5,626 bases of DNA from an uncultured Clostridia bacterium (GTDB taxonomy: Bacteria; Bacillota; Clostridia; Oscillospirales; Acutalibacteraceae): the NCBI GenBank assembly GCA_946405565.1, contig CAMJHU010000164.1:1-5626 (forward strand), in the 5' to 3' direction. A program made the position numbers and the translations under genes. The notes under the pieces are model-generated. The model was given only the letters and a program-made list of their open reading frames with translations, made no database searches and was not told the DNA's origin. This document shows positions 5,571 to 5,626 of this stretch, one piece after another. Within the stretch, counting starts at the first letter, position 1. Each line of letters opens with the position of its first letter.

Positions 5571-5626
5571 GGAAATATCAACCGTGTGGTCGTCATCTTA
5601 ACGCCCCATCGTCATATCGCTCCGTA
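5485..5626. repeat. 65-base near-perfect inverted repeat at the window end (probable fold-back artefact)
   Basis: Bases 5485-5549 are the reverse complement of 5562-5626 except at one position (G5511 against A5600), with a 12-base loop at 5550-5561. The right arm runs to the last base of the window. The left arm is coding FHA sequence. The right arm only mirrors it, and its mismatch would put a TAA in the FHA frame if read back. A short AGAG/CTCT match at the inner edge fits a template switch. A real hairpin or terminator is much less likely, given the length and the coding content. Confidence 0.9.

Noticed and set aside
5562..5626. A strong Rho-independent terminator after the FHA gene
   Set aside because: A 65-pair stem that mirrors FHA coding sequence, has no T-run and stops at the window edge is far outside terminator size and better explained as a chimera.

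Overview
The window looks like part of a Bacillota genome, probably an anaerobic Clostridia of the Lachnospiraceae/Oscillospiraceae kind. The reasons are strong GGAGG-type ribosome binding sites, a TTG start, a PASTA-repeat Ser/Thr kinase, and a Thr-rich extracellular linker like those in Ruminococcus-type surface proteins. GC content looks intermediate by eye. The taxonomic placement is inference; nothing here fixes the species.

All supported genes read on the + strand and look like one signalling operon. Positions 1-63 hold the probable C-terminal tail of an upstream gene. Gene A (80-2056, TTG start, 658 aa) is a membrane Ser/Thr protein kinase: a zinc ribbon and kinase domain inside the cell, one transmembrane helix, and a C-terminal extracytoplasmic domain resembling a family 1 ABC-transporter solute-binding protein. 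Gene B (2081-5293, ATG start, 1070 aa) follows after 24 bases. It has the same inside layout (zinc ribbon, kinase, one transmembrane helix), but its outside part is a chain of eight PASTA-like units, split five plus three by a 53-residue Thr/Lys/Ala linker. After a 103-base gap containing a GC-rich hairpin comes gene C (from 5397), the start of an FHA-domain protein, cut off in the middle of its FHA core.

The last 142 bases (5485-5626) form a near-perfect inverted repeat with 65-base arms and a 12-base loop. The second arm replaces the expected rest of the FHA domain with a stop codon. This looks like a fold-back (strand-switch) chimera at a contig end rather than a biological element, so gene C should be treated as artificially truncated.

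Taken together, two related membrane kinases with similar insides but very different outside sensors (a possible small-solute binder and a possible cell-wall binder) sit next to a phosphothreonine-reading FHA protein. This suggests a kinase-to-FHA phosphosignalling module at the cell surface. No phosphatase or effector can be identified inside the window.
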